In this document: positions 1 to 6,040 of the stretch, in pieces
Position numbering within the stretch: the first letter of the stretch is position 1
Layout: each line of letters begins with the position of its first letter
NCBI GenBank assembly: GCA_021160985.1
Contig: JAGHBN010000132.1
Coordinates: 1 to 9,973 of the forward strand
Source of the DNA: Thermococcus sp.
GTDB taxonomy: Archaea > Methanobacteriota_B > Thermococci > Thermococcales > Thermococcaceae
Reading direction: 5' to 3'
Length of the DNA stretch: 9,973 nucleotides
Position numbers and translations under genes: made by a program
The notes under the pieces: model-generated
Databases searched by the model: none
The model's input: only the letters and a program-made list of their open reading frames with translations
What the model was told of the DNA's origin: nothing

Positions 1-245
1 AGCTTGAGGATTACGTCCCCCTTCTTTACTCCCTCGCCGTCGCGCCTCCTGACGACGACTTCAACCCCGAAGTGCTCGAAGAGGGCTTTAGCTTCTTCAA
101 CGCCCGCTATAACCCCATCCTGCTTGGCTATGATTACTGCCCTTGCTTTGGTGCCCTCGGGAATCACGGCCTCGCTCGTCACGTCGCCGAAGGGGGAATC
201 TTCCTCAATGAAGCGGAGGAGGTATGAAACCGGTATCATTTCCAT
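1..245 (-). CDS. nadC: Nicotinate-nucleotide pyrophosphorylase (quinolinate phosphoribosyltransferase), N-terminal part
   Basis: This is the first ~80 codons of a gene that leaves the window at its left edge; I read it from the reverse complement with no internal stop. The translation begins MEMIPVSYLLRFIEEDSPFG and continues through DVTSEAVIPEG and a V-I-A-G-V-E-E-A segment, the typical start of the NadC N-terminal domain (L-x-ED-x-xxGDxT, then I-P, then G-V-x-AG). NadC converts quinolinate and PRPP to nicotinate mononucleotide, CO2 and pyrophosphate, the last step unique to de novo NAD synthesis. nadA and nadB upstream support the call. Two in-frame ATGs are possible: 245, inside the last codons of the upstream ATPase gene, or 239, where ATGA overlaps that gene's TGA stop. 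Either implies translational coupling to the ATPase. The catalytic barrel lies outside the window, so active-site residues cannot be checked. Confidence 0.9.
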   Translation of the reverse strand, partial: MEMIPVSYLLRFIEEDSPFGDVTSEAVIPEGTKARAVIIAKQDGVIAGVEEAKALFEHFGVEVVVRRRDGEGVKKGDVILK

Positions 246-1537
246 TCACTTCCCAGCAGGAACTTCCAGAGGGGCAAGAGCCGAACCTTCTTCCCCTCCA
301 CCTCTATGGTATCGTCACGCTCCCAGTTTATTATCGTTAGGCTGTCACAGTTGAGCTTCTCAGAGGCGCTCATAAGCGCCGAAACCTCTCGCTCAAACGT
401 TTCGGGTTCATCAAGGGAATAGCTTACCTGTATCAGCTCGGAAACAATGCCGTCCTCAACCACCACGAAATCAACTTCCCTACCCCGCCCGTCTTTGAAA
501 TAGTAAAGCTCCTTCTCCCGCCTCCTGAGTTCAAGGAAAACGGCGTTCTCCATCAGTCTGCCGGTGCTCCCTCCCGAACGGGGGAAATAGGCGTTTATTA
601 GGCCGGAGTCAATGATGTAAACCTTTGGGAGGCTCTTCTCAATCTCCTTGAGGTTGTGGGAGAACTTCCTGAGCGGAAAAACCAGGTAGGCCTCTTCAAA
701 ATACTCGAAGTAGCTGTAAAGGGTGTTCCTGCTCACCTCGACCCCCATACCCTTCATGTATCTGGCCGTTTTGTTTACCGAAAACTCCTTGGCGAAGGAC
801 ACCATGAGGAGCTTCAAAAACAGCCGAATTGCCTTCAGGTTCTTCACGTTGTGTCTCTCGACCACGTCGCGGTAGAGCATCACATCAATGTACTCCGAGA
901 GGGTCTTTCTCTTGAGGAATGGGTCATCGAGCAGAACGACCTCAGGGAAGCCACCGAACTCAAGGTACTCCCTTAGGAAGGCCTTTATCCTCGCCTCGTC
1001 TCTTGTGGAGATGTACTTGCCTGGGGTAAAGCCCTTTGCCCTCAGGAACTCACGGAAGGAGAAGGGAAACATCTCGAAGGTGAGCGTTCTCCCACGCAGT
1101 GCCGTTGCGATTTCCCTGCTCAGGAGCTTTGAAGAAGAACCCGTCAGATAGACCCTGAAGCCGTCCCTCTCAAGGGCTCTCTTGACGAAGAGCTCCCAGT
1201 TTTCAACCTCCTGAACCTCATCGAGGAAAAGGTACTTCTCCTCGGCATCAGGGAAGAGCTCGTAGAAGACCTTCACGAGGGTCGAGAGGTCGTCAAGGCT
1301 CGGCGGGTATATCCTGTCGTCGTCGAGGGGGAAGAAAACGGCCGCCTTACCTTCACTTCTCAGCCTGGAGAACTTTTGTAGGATGTAGAATGTCTTTCCA
1401 GCCCTCCTCGGCCCGATTATAGTTACTGCCTTGTTCACCGCCAGGTCATCGGGGACGTTGAGCTCACGTTCGATGCCATCAACGCTGAGGTCGAGGTAGT
1501 CCATAACTACCTGTGCTATGACTTCCTCACGGCTCAT
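236..1537 (-). CDS. AAA ATPase of the archaeal COG1373 type with C-terminal DUF4143 domain
   Basis: This 433-residue protein has a P-loop ATPase domain and a DUF4143-like C-terminus. The Walker A motif GPRRAGKT is at residues 42-49, Walker B LFLDEVQ at 103-109, a sensor-like LTGSSS at 131-136, an LRGR arginine motif at 147-150 and the family motif PFSFREFL at 158-165. The C-terminus resembles a PD-(D/E)XK nuclease fold: E330-N-x5-E336, then REVDF with D356, then LIQVSY at 368-373 where active nucleases usually have E-x-K. Proteins of this kind are common in Thermococcales, often in multiple copies, and have no settled function. No Shine-Dalgarno sequence precedes the ATG, and a TATA box centred ~26 bp upstream suggests a leaderless mRNA. 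The gene sits between nadA and nadC and its stop overlaps the nadC start. A direct role in NAD synthesis is not implied by its domains. The family call is secure; the cellular role is unknown. Confidence 0.92.
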   Translation of the reverse strand: MSREEVIAQVVMDYLDLSVDGIERELNVPDDLAVNKAVTIIGPRRAGKTFYILQKFSRLRSEGKAAVFFPLDDDRIYPPSLDDLSTLVKVFYELFPDAEEKYLFLDEVQEVENWELFVKRALERDGFRVYLTGSSSKLLSREIATALRGRTLTFEMFPFSFREFLRAKGFTPGKYISTRDEARIKAFLREYLEFGGFPEVVLLDDPFLKRKTLSEYIDVMLYRDVVERHNVKNLKAIRLFLKLLMVSFAKEFSVNKTARYMKGMGVEVSRNTLYSYFEYFEEAYLVFPLRKFSHNLKEIEKSLPKVYIIDSGLINAYFPRSGGSTGRLMENAVFLELRRREKELYYFKDGRGREVDFVVVEDGIVSELIQVSYSLDEPETFEREVSALMSASEKLNCDSLTIINWERDDTIEVEGKKVRLLPLWKFLLGSEWK

Positions 1538-1620
1538 GTTAAGTGAAAAGGCAAAAATCCTTAAAAAGTTTCCCCCCTAACTTAACAAAAATCCCGGAAT
1601 CTTGCACTTCCAACTTAACA
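1537..1620. repeat. Three copies of ACTTAACA around the ATPase promoter
   Basis: The octamer ACTTAACA occurs on the plus strand at 1580-1587 and 1613-1620, and on the minus strand at 1544-1537, overlapping the ATPase start codon. The two plus-strand copies extend to 11 bases with one mismatch (1577-1587 and 1610-1620) and are exactly 33 bp apart, about three helical turns. One copy lies just upstream of the BRE and one at the predicted transcription start, so they flank the promoter. This arrangement suits an operator for a multimeric regulator, but no regulator is identified. Confidence 0.5.
1559..1574 (-). promoter_or_regulatory. Predicted BRE/TATA promoter of the ATPase-nadC unit
   Basis: On the minus strand GGGAAA (a BRE-like element, 1574-1569) runs into CTTTTTAAGG (TATA-like, 1568-1559). 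The TATA centre is about 26 bp upstream of the ATPase ATG at 1537, the usual archaeal TATA-to-start-site distance. The transcript should therefore begin at or within a few bases of the ATG, consistent with the missing ribosome binding site. Found by eye, not by scoring. Confidence 0.6.
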
Positions 1621-1622
1621 CC

Positions 1623-2531
1623 TTAGCTCATCTCAAGCATTCTCTCGATGGCCTTTCTGGCCTTCTCAGCTATTTCAGCGGGCACCTCAACTTTGTGTTT
1701 CATGTCCCTGAGCGACTCGTAGATGTGGTTGAGGGTTATCGCCTTCATGCCGATGCAGACGGCATCCTCCCTTGCCGGGTGGAACCTGATGTCCGGGTAG
1801 AGCTTGCTGAGGCGGTAAACCATCTCTTTCTCAGTGAAGACGACCCACTCGCTCCACTCCGGCGCGCGCCTTATCATGCCGCCAGTGGAAACGATAATAT
1901 CTGCCCGCTCCTGCACTTCAGGCTCGCACTCCGGGTGCACCATAAGCTTGGCGTTCGGATAGAGCTTCCTCGCGCGCTCGACGTCTTCAACGGTGAACTT
2001 CCTGTGGACGTAGCAGTGCCCGTTGGGCGGGACTGGGATTACCTTCTTGCCGGTCATTCTCGCAACGTAGCTCGCCAGGTTCTTGTCCGGGCCGAAGATT
2101 ATCACATCGGAATCGAGCTTTTCGACGATTTTGACCGCGTTGGCGGAAGTTACCGTGACGTCGGCGTAGGCCTTCGCCTCGGCGGAACTGTTCACGTAGA
2201 GGACAACTGGCGCGTCCGGGTACTTCCTTTTCGCCTCAAGTATGTGCTTGACCTTCAGCATGTTGGCCATCGCGCAGGTGGCCCTCCTCGCCGGCAGAAG
2301 GACGGTCTTTTCCGGGTTGAGGATTTTGGCGGTCTCGGCCATGAAGTCAACGCCCGCAAAAACGATGACGTCCGCATCAACGTCAACAGCCTTCCTCGCG
2401 AGTTCAAGGCTGTCGCCGAGAAAGTCGGCTATGTCCTGGACTTCGGGGAGCTGGTAGTTGTGGGCCATGATTATGGCGTTGCGCTCCTTTTTGAGGCGTT
2501 CAATTTCAGCGATCAGCTTTTCCCTGTCCAT
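1623..2531 (-). CDS. nadA: Quinolinate synthase NadA
   Basis: This 302-residue enzyme condenses iminoaspartate with dihydroxyacetone phosphate to make quinolinate, using an oxygen-sensitive [4Fe-4S] cluster in the cytoplasm. The three expected cluster ligands are present at C86 (ATCAMAN), C173 (PNGHCYVH) and C259 (DAVCIGM). Their spacing of 87 and 86 residues is that of archaeal and Thermotoga NadA. Other family motifs are IMAHNYQ near residue 21 and YVNSSAEAKA at 112-121. C202 (HPECEPE) is an additional cysteine outside the ligand set. Length is normal for the short NadA form. The ATG at 2531 is supported by GGGGTGA a few bases upstream and by a TATA-like element further up. nadB ends only 60 bp upstream, so nadA may be read both from its own promoter and by readthrough. 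Its product feeds NadC. Confidence 0.97.
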   Translation of the reverse strand: MDREKLIAEIERLKKERNAIIMAHNYQLPEVQDIADFLGDSLELARKAVDVDADVIVFAGVDFMAETAKILNPEKTVLLPARRATCAMANMLKVKHILEAKRKYPDAPVVLYVNSSAEAKAYADVTVTSANAVKIVEKLDSDVIIFGPDKNLASYVARMTGKKVIPVPPNGHCYVHRKFTVEDVERARKLYPNAKLMVHPECEPEVQERADIIVSTGGMIRRAPEWSEWVVFTEKEMVYRLSKLYPDIRFHPAREDAVCIGMKAITLNHIYESLRDMKHKVEVPAEIAEKARKAIERMLEMS

Positions 2532-2560
2532 TTCTCACCCCTCGGCGGAAGGTGGGAGAT

Positions 2561-2580
2561 GGGAATTAAAAGGGTTTTTG
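2561..2580 (-). promoter_or_regulatory. Predicted nadA promoter
   Basis: On the minus strand an AAAAACCC element is followed by CTTTTAATT (2572-2564), a BRE/TATA-like pair. It is ~37 bp from the nadA ATG, predicting a leader of about 10-14 nt that contains the GGGGTGA ribosome binding site (about 2541-2535). It lies in the short gap after nadB, so nadA may have its own start. Visual call only. Confidence 0.45.
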
Positions 2581-2591
2581 GACACCTTTGG

Positions 2592-3989
2592 TTAGAGCCT
2601 GCACCTTCCGTCGAAGAAGCTCGGCCTCTCGAACTCCTTCCTCATCACCGGAAAGTCCTCGCGGTAGTGGGCGCCCCTGCTCTCCTCCCTCGCCAGCGCG
2701 CACTCAAGAACGCCTCTCGCGAGCAGTTTCAGCCTCGGATCGGCCTCTATTTCCCCCAGCTTCATAAGGCCTTCCCTAAGGGACTTTGCACTCCTCACGA
2801 TACCTGCGTGGTCCCAGAGGAGCTCCCTGATTGTATCAACGTCACCGCGCTCGTAACCGTGGTAGGCCGGCTCCTTAACCTCCCCTCCCCTCGGCCTCTC
2901 GAGTGCTATCGTTCTGGCAACCTCAAGGCCGGAGACGATGCACTCAAGGAGGGAGTTGCTCGCCAGCCTGTTCGCCCCATGGAAGCCGTTGCTCATCGCT
3001 TCACCTATCGCGTAAAGGTTTTTAATCCCCGTCCTGTACCAGAGGTCGGTCGCTATCCCACCCATAGTGTAGTGGGCTATCGGCGAGACGGGAATTAGGT
3101 CTCTGGCCGGGTCAATCCCGTCCTTCCTCAGGAAGGCGTATATCTGCGGGAAGCGCTTCTTAAAGTCCTCTATGCCGGTTGCATCGAGGAAGACTCTCCT
3201 GCCGGCCTTCATCTGGTTATATATCGCCCTAGCAACGATGTCCCTAGTGGAGAGCTCGTTCACGAAGCGCTCGCCGTCTTCGGTTACCAGCTTTGCTCCG
3301 GCTCCCCTGACGGCCTCGCTGATAAGGAAAACACCTTTCTTTCCGATGTAGCCGGTCGGGTGGAACTGGACGAACTCAAGGTCACGGGCGGGGGCGCCTT
3401 TCATTACCGAGTCGCCGATGAGAAGTCCCGTGTTCTCAGGAGAGCCGGCGGTGAACTTAAACAGAGCAGAGAAGCCACCTGAGGCTATAACAGTTGCATC
3501 GAAATGAAGGAACTCACCATCAACGAAGACCCCGTAGGCCTTCCCTCTCTTTACCCCAAGCTCTTCCGCCTTTCCTTTAACGAAGTGGACGCCGAGTTCC
3601 CTGGCGCGGAGGTAGAGCAGTTTGGTCACGTGCTTTCCGGTCTCGTTCTTGATTGTAAAGACCCTGTGAAACGAGTGTCCGCCCTCGGTTTCACTCGCCT
3701 CGAACTTCAGGCCGAGGGAAGTGAGAAAATCATAGGCCTCGCTCGCCTTCGAGATTACGTTCCAAACGACCTCGCGGTCGTTGATGTACTTTCCGGCTTT
3801 GATTGTGTCGAGGACGTGGGCTTTGGGGGAATCGCCTTCGAGGATGGGAAATGCCACCCCCGCCTGGGCGAGGTAGGAATTGCTCTTTTTGATTCCGGGG
3901 CCGATGAGCGTGACATCAAAACCCTTCTTTGCGAGCGCTATGGCCGCTGTCAAGCCGGCAATACCATCGCCTATGATTCCAACCCTCAT
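2592..3989 (-). CDS. nadB: L-aspartate oxidase NadB
   Basis: This 465-residue flavoprotein of the succinate dehydrogenase/fumarate reductase superfamily oxidises L-aspartate to iminoaspartate, the unstable substrate of NadA. It shows the N-terminal dinucleotide-binding motif GDGIAG (7-12), GGHSFHRVF (103-111), FVQFHPTG (206-213), EAVRGAG (225-231) with GERFVNE after it, PIAHYTMGGI (303-312) and the FAD-binding HGANRLASNSLLE (337-349). Bacterial NadB is near 540 residues; this shorter form, with a reduced C-terminal helical region, is what I recall for archaeal L-aspartate oxidases. In an anaerobe fumarate is the likely electron acceptor rather than oxygen; that is family knowledge, not visible here. 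The ATG at 3989 follows a GGTGG ribosome binding site (3998-3994). The adjacent nadA favours NadB over a fumarate reductase flavoprotein subunit, as do the absence of FrdB-like iron-sulfur genes and the short length. Confidence 0.95.
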   Translation of the reverse strand: MRVGIIGDGIAGLTAAIALAKKGFDVTLIGPGIKKSNSYLAQAGVAFPILEGDSPKAHVLDTIKAGKYINDREVVWNVISKASEAYDFLTSLGLKFEASETEGGHSFHRVFTIKNETGKHVTKLLYLRARELGVHFVKGKAEELGVKRGKAYGVFVDGEFLHFDATVIASGGFSALFKFTAGSPENTGLLIGDSVMKGAPARDLEFVQFHPTGYIGKKGVFLISEAVRGAGAKLVTEDGERFVNELSTRDIVARAIYNQMKAGRRVFLDATGIEDFKKRFPQIYAFLRKDGIDPARDLIPVSPIAHYTMGGIATDLWYRTGIKNLYAIGEAMSNGFHGANRLASNSLLECIVSGLEVARTIALERPRGGEVKEPAYHGYERGDVDTIRELLWDHAGIVRSAKSLREGLMKLGEIEADPRLKLLARGVLECALAREESRGAHYREDFPVMRKEFERPSFFDGRCRL

Positions 3990-4017
3990 CTAACCACCGG
4001 GAAAAGAAGAGGGGAGG

Positions 4018-4036
4018 GACTTAAACGGTTTTTGTT
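4018..4036 (-). promoter_or_regulatory. Predicted nadB promoter
   Basis: The minus strand reads AAAAACCGTTTAAG (4033-4020), an A-rich BRE-like stretch followed by a TATA-like GTTTAAG centred ~34 bp upstream of the nadB ATG. The predicted leader is about 9 nt, just enough for the GGTGG ribosome binding site. It lies in the 51-bp gap after the NatB-type permease gene, so it probably starts the NAD transcript independently of the exporter. Confidence 0.5.
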
Positions 4037-4040
4037 TTCT

Positions 4041-5204
4041 TCAAATTTTCACCCGAATCAGCCACCTGAGCTTGCCGGCGTCTATGCTCTTTGTCATCAA
4101 AACTCCGCTCTCAAAGACCCACACCGCCAGGCGGAGCACTAACCCGTTCCAGAGCAGGAGATAGAGAACCGCCGCGGCGGCCCGCAGGTAGTCGCCGTTT
4201 GTTGCACTCAAAAAGGCCCAGAGGGGCGCGTAGCCTGGATCGGCCTTTACAAGGAGCCCGGCGGCACCCGAAACATCAAGCCCCGCAAAGGCAACCAGGA
4301 GGGGAATCAGGTAAAGCACCTCAACGAGTCCCGCCAGGCTGAGGGCACTCCTCACATCGAGGGTAAAAAGCGAGACCAGCAGGCTCGTGAGGAGCATCAG
4401 CAGGAAGAGCAGGAAAACTCCGGCCGAGAAGAAGACGACTGGCCCTACACCAACCGACACGCCGGTCGGGCCTCCTCCGGAGGTCTTTGGGAGCATGGAG
4501 ACGGCCCAGGCCGAGAGTGTTAAAGACGCCAGCACCAAAAAGCTGAAGACCACGGAGGCGAAAATCTTCCCAAGGATTATCGACCTGCGCGAGACCGGGA
4601 GGGTGAGGAGCGTCTCAAGCGTCTTTCCTTCCTTCTCCATGGCGACGGAGGCCGCTACCGCCTGGGAAGCGTATACCCCAATGACGAAGAGAACCAGTGG
4701 CACCGCCAGCGCACTCCGGAGGAGCGCCGAGACGTAGCGCGAGGGCTCGACGCTGAGAACACTCCCGCCGACGTCGAGGCGGAACTCTGGCCGTATTGAT
4801 GGGAAGACGCCCTCACCGAAGCGCAGAACCAGCGCCTTCAAAGCCCCGGCCAGCCTGACGGTCTTAAAGTCAAGCACCGATGAAAGTTCCGTCTCGATTA
4901 ACAGACTTGGAGAGCGCCCGCTTTTGATTGCGTCCGAGAATCCGGCCGGGATAACGAGCCTAACCGGCGAGCCGTTATCTATGACAACGCCACTCTCTTC
5001 TAGGAACTCGATGAGCGCCCTTGAGTACTCCCCGGAATCCTCATTGACAACGCTGATTACGAGGCTTGATGAGCGTGAGGACGACTGCAGAACTCCGAAA
5101 AGCAGTGGGATGAGGATTATTGGGACGATTATGGCCGCCAGGAGCCTCCTATCCCTCAAAATGTCCGCGAGCTCTTTCTTAAACATAATCCACAGCTCAC
5201 CCAT
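4041..5204 (-). CDS. ABC-2 type permease, NatB-like
   Basis: This 387-residue membrane protein has the layout of an ABC-2 exporter permease. A first helix at about 21-38 is followed by a soluble extracytoplasmic domain (about 45-155), then helices at about 164-185, 209-232, 256-280, 288-307 and 341-366. The cytoplasmic coupling motif EKEGKTLETLLTLPVSRRS (190-208), between helices 2 and 3, is characteristic of the NatB/YhaP-type family. The ATG at 5204 lies within the end of the ATPase gene, giving an 8-nt overlap (ATGGGTGA) and a GGAGGG ribosome binding site inside the upstream gene, so the two are translationally coupled. With that ATPase it should form one exporter. The substrate cannot be read from sequence: sodium, drugs and peptides are all known for relatives, so the NatB label describes family only. 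Confidence 0.88.
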   Translation of the reverse strand: MGELWIMFKKELADILRDRRLLAAIIVPIILIPLLFGVLQSSSRSSSLVISVVNEDSGEYSRALIEFLEESGVVIDNGSPVRLVIPAGFSDAIKSGRSPSLLIETELSSVLDFKTVRLAGALKALVLRFGEGVFPSIRPEFRLDVGGSVLSVEPSRYVSALLRSALAVPLVLFVIGVYASQAVAASVAMEKEGKTLETLLTLPVSRRSIILGKIFASVVFSFLVLASLTLSAWAVSMLPKTSGGGPTGVSVGVGPVVFFSAGVFLLFLLMLLTSLLVSLFTLDVRSALSLAGLVEVLYLIPLLVAFAGLDVSGAAGLLVKADPGYAPLWAFLSATNGDYLRAAAAVLYLLLWNGLVLRLAVWVFESGVLMTKSIDAGKLRWLIRVKI

Positions 5205-5946
5205 GGAAAACCCTCCCAGAGGCCTTTACAAAGACTTCTTCGAGGTTCTCAGCCTCGTACTTGGCCTTCAGCTCCCCAGGCGTCCCGGTCTCAACGATCC
5301 TGCCCCCCTCTATTATCGCCACCCTGTCGCAGAGGAACTCGACCTCAAGCATGTTGTGGCTTGAGACAAGGACGGAGACCCCTTCCTCCCGCGAGAATTC
5401 CTTTATGCGCTTTCTGATTTCATAGGCACTTGACACGTCCAGCCCGCTCGTCGGCTCGTCGAGGATGGCCAGCCTCGGCCTCACCATCAGCGCCCTCGCC
5501 AGGAGGAGCTTCCTCGTCATTCCCTTGGAGTACGTCGCAACCCTGTTGTGGAGCCTGGCCCCAAGGCCCGCTATTTTAATCCCCAGCTCGACCATCTCGT
5601 CGGCGTCCTTCCCCGTCGCCTGGGAGTACAGCCCCGCCATAAATCGGAGGTATCCGTGGCCGGTCATGTTCCTGTATGCGCCAGCCTCCTCCGGCAGATA
5701 GCTTATGAGCATCCTTACCTTCTCGGCCTCTTTGACGACGTCGTGCCCGAACACTTCGGCCCTTCCCCAGTCAGGGGGCAGAAGGGTCGCGAGTATTTTG
5801 AGAGTAGTGCTCTTCCCGGCGCCATTCGGCCCGATGAGACCGAAGATTTCGCCTTCCCTTATCTCGAAGCTTATCCCCTTGAGGGCTTTAATGCCCCCAT
5901 AGTCCTTTTCAAGGCTTTTCACGAGGACGGCAGGCTTGCCGGGCAC
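5197..5946 (-). CDS. ABC exporter ATPase, NatA-like
   Basis: This is the nucleotide-binding subunit that powers the adjacent permease. Residue numbers below count from the upstream TTG at 5979 (260 residues). Walker A GPNGAGKS is at 50-57, YLPEEAG at the Q-loop (94-100, with Glu in the usual Gln place, common in NatA-like proteins), the signature YSKGMTRK at 150-157, Walker B LAILDEP at 170-176, the D-loop SGLD just after, and the switch histidine H208. I prefer the GTG at 5946 as start. It follows GGGGTGG at good spacing, whereas the TTG at 5979 has no ribosome binding site and falls at the transcription start predicted from the CTTATAAG TATA box. The GTG start gives 249 residues and still precedes the conserved fold. 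The gene overlaps the permease start by 8 nt. Confidence 0.9.
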   Translation of the reverse strand: MPGKPAVLVKSLEKDYGGIKALKGISFEIREGEIFGLIGPNGAGKSTTLKILATLLPPDWGRAEVFGHDVVKEAEKVRMLISYLPEEAGAYRNMTGHGYLRFMAGLYSQATGKDADEMVELGIKIAGLGARLHNRVATYSKGMTRKLLLARALMVRPRLAILDEPTSGLDVSSAYEIRKRIKEFSREEGVSVLVSSHNMLEVEFLCDRVAIIEGGRIVETGTPGELKAKYEAENLEEVFVKASGRVFHG

Positions 5947-5997
5947 TCCCTCCACCCCAGAGAGTCTCAAAATATCCAACTGGGAGTTAGATAATAT

Positions 5998-6012
5998 TAC
6001 TTATAAGCATTG
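5998..6012 (-). promoter_or_regulatory. Predicted promoter of the NatAB-like exporter operon
   Basis: CTTATAAG at 6007-6000 on the minus strand is a good archaeal TATA box in an AT-rich stretch. A start site ~25 bp downstream (near 5978) would give a ~32-nt leader ending at the GTG start at 5946. No convincing BRE was seen upstream. Confidence 0.5.
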
Positions 6013-6040
6013 CGTTTCTTGTGTGTCCACTTACCTTTTT

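Noticed and set aside
1602..3098. Long plus-strand open frame (498 codons) opposite nadA and nadB
   Set aside because: It is antisense to two firmly identified enzymes, its translation resembles no known protein and is rich in His/Arg/Val/Gly as expected for a mirror frame, and it spans the nadA-nadB gap.
3504..4142. Plus-strand open frame (212 codons) opposite the start of nadB
   Set aside because: Antisense to nadB and the permease 3' end, with no recognisable motif or ribosome binding site; a composition-driven shadow.
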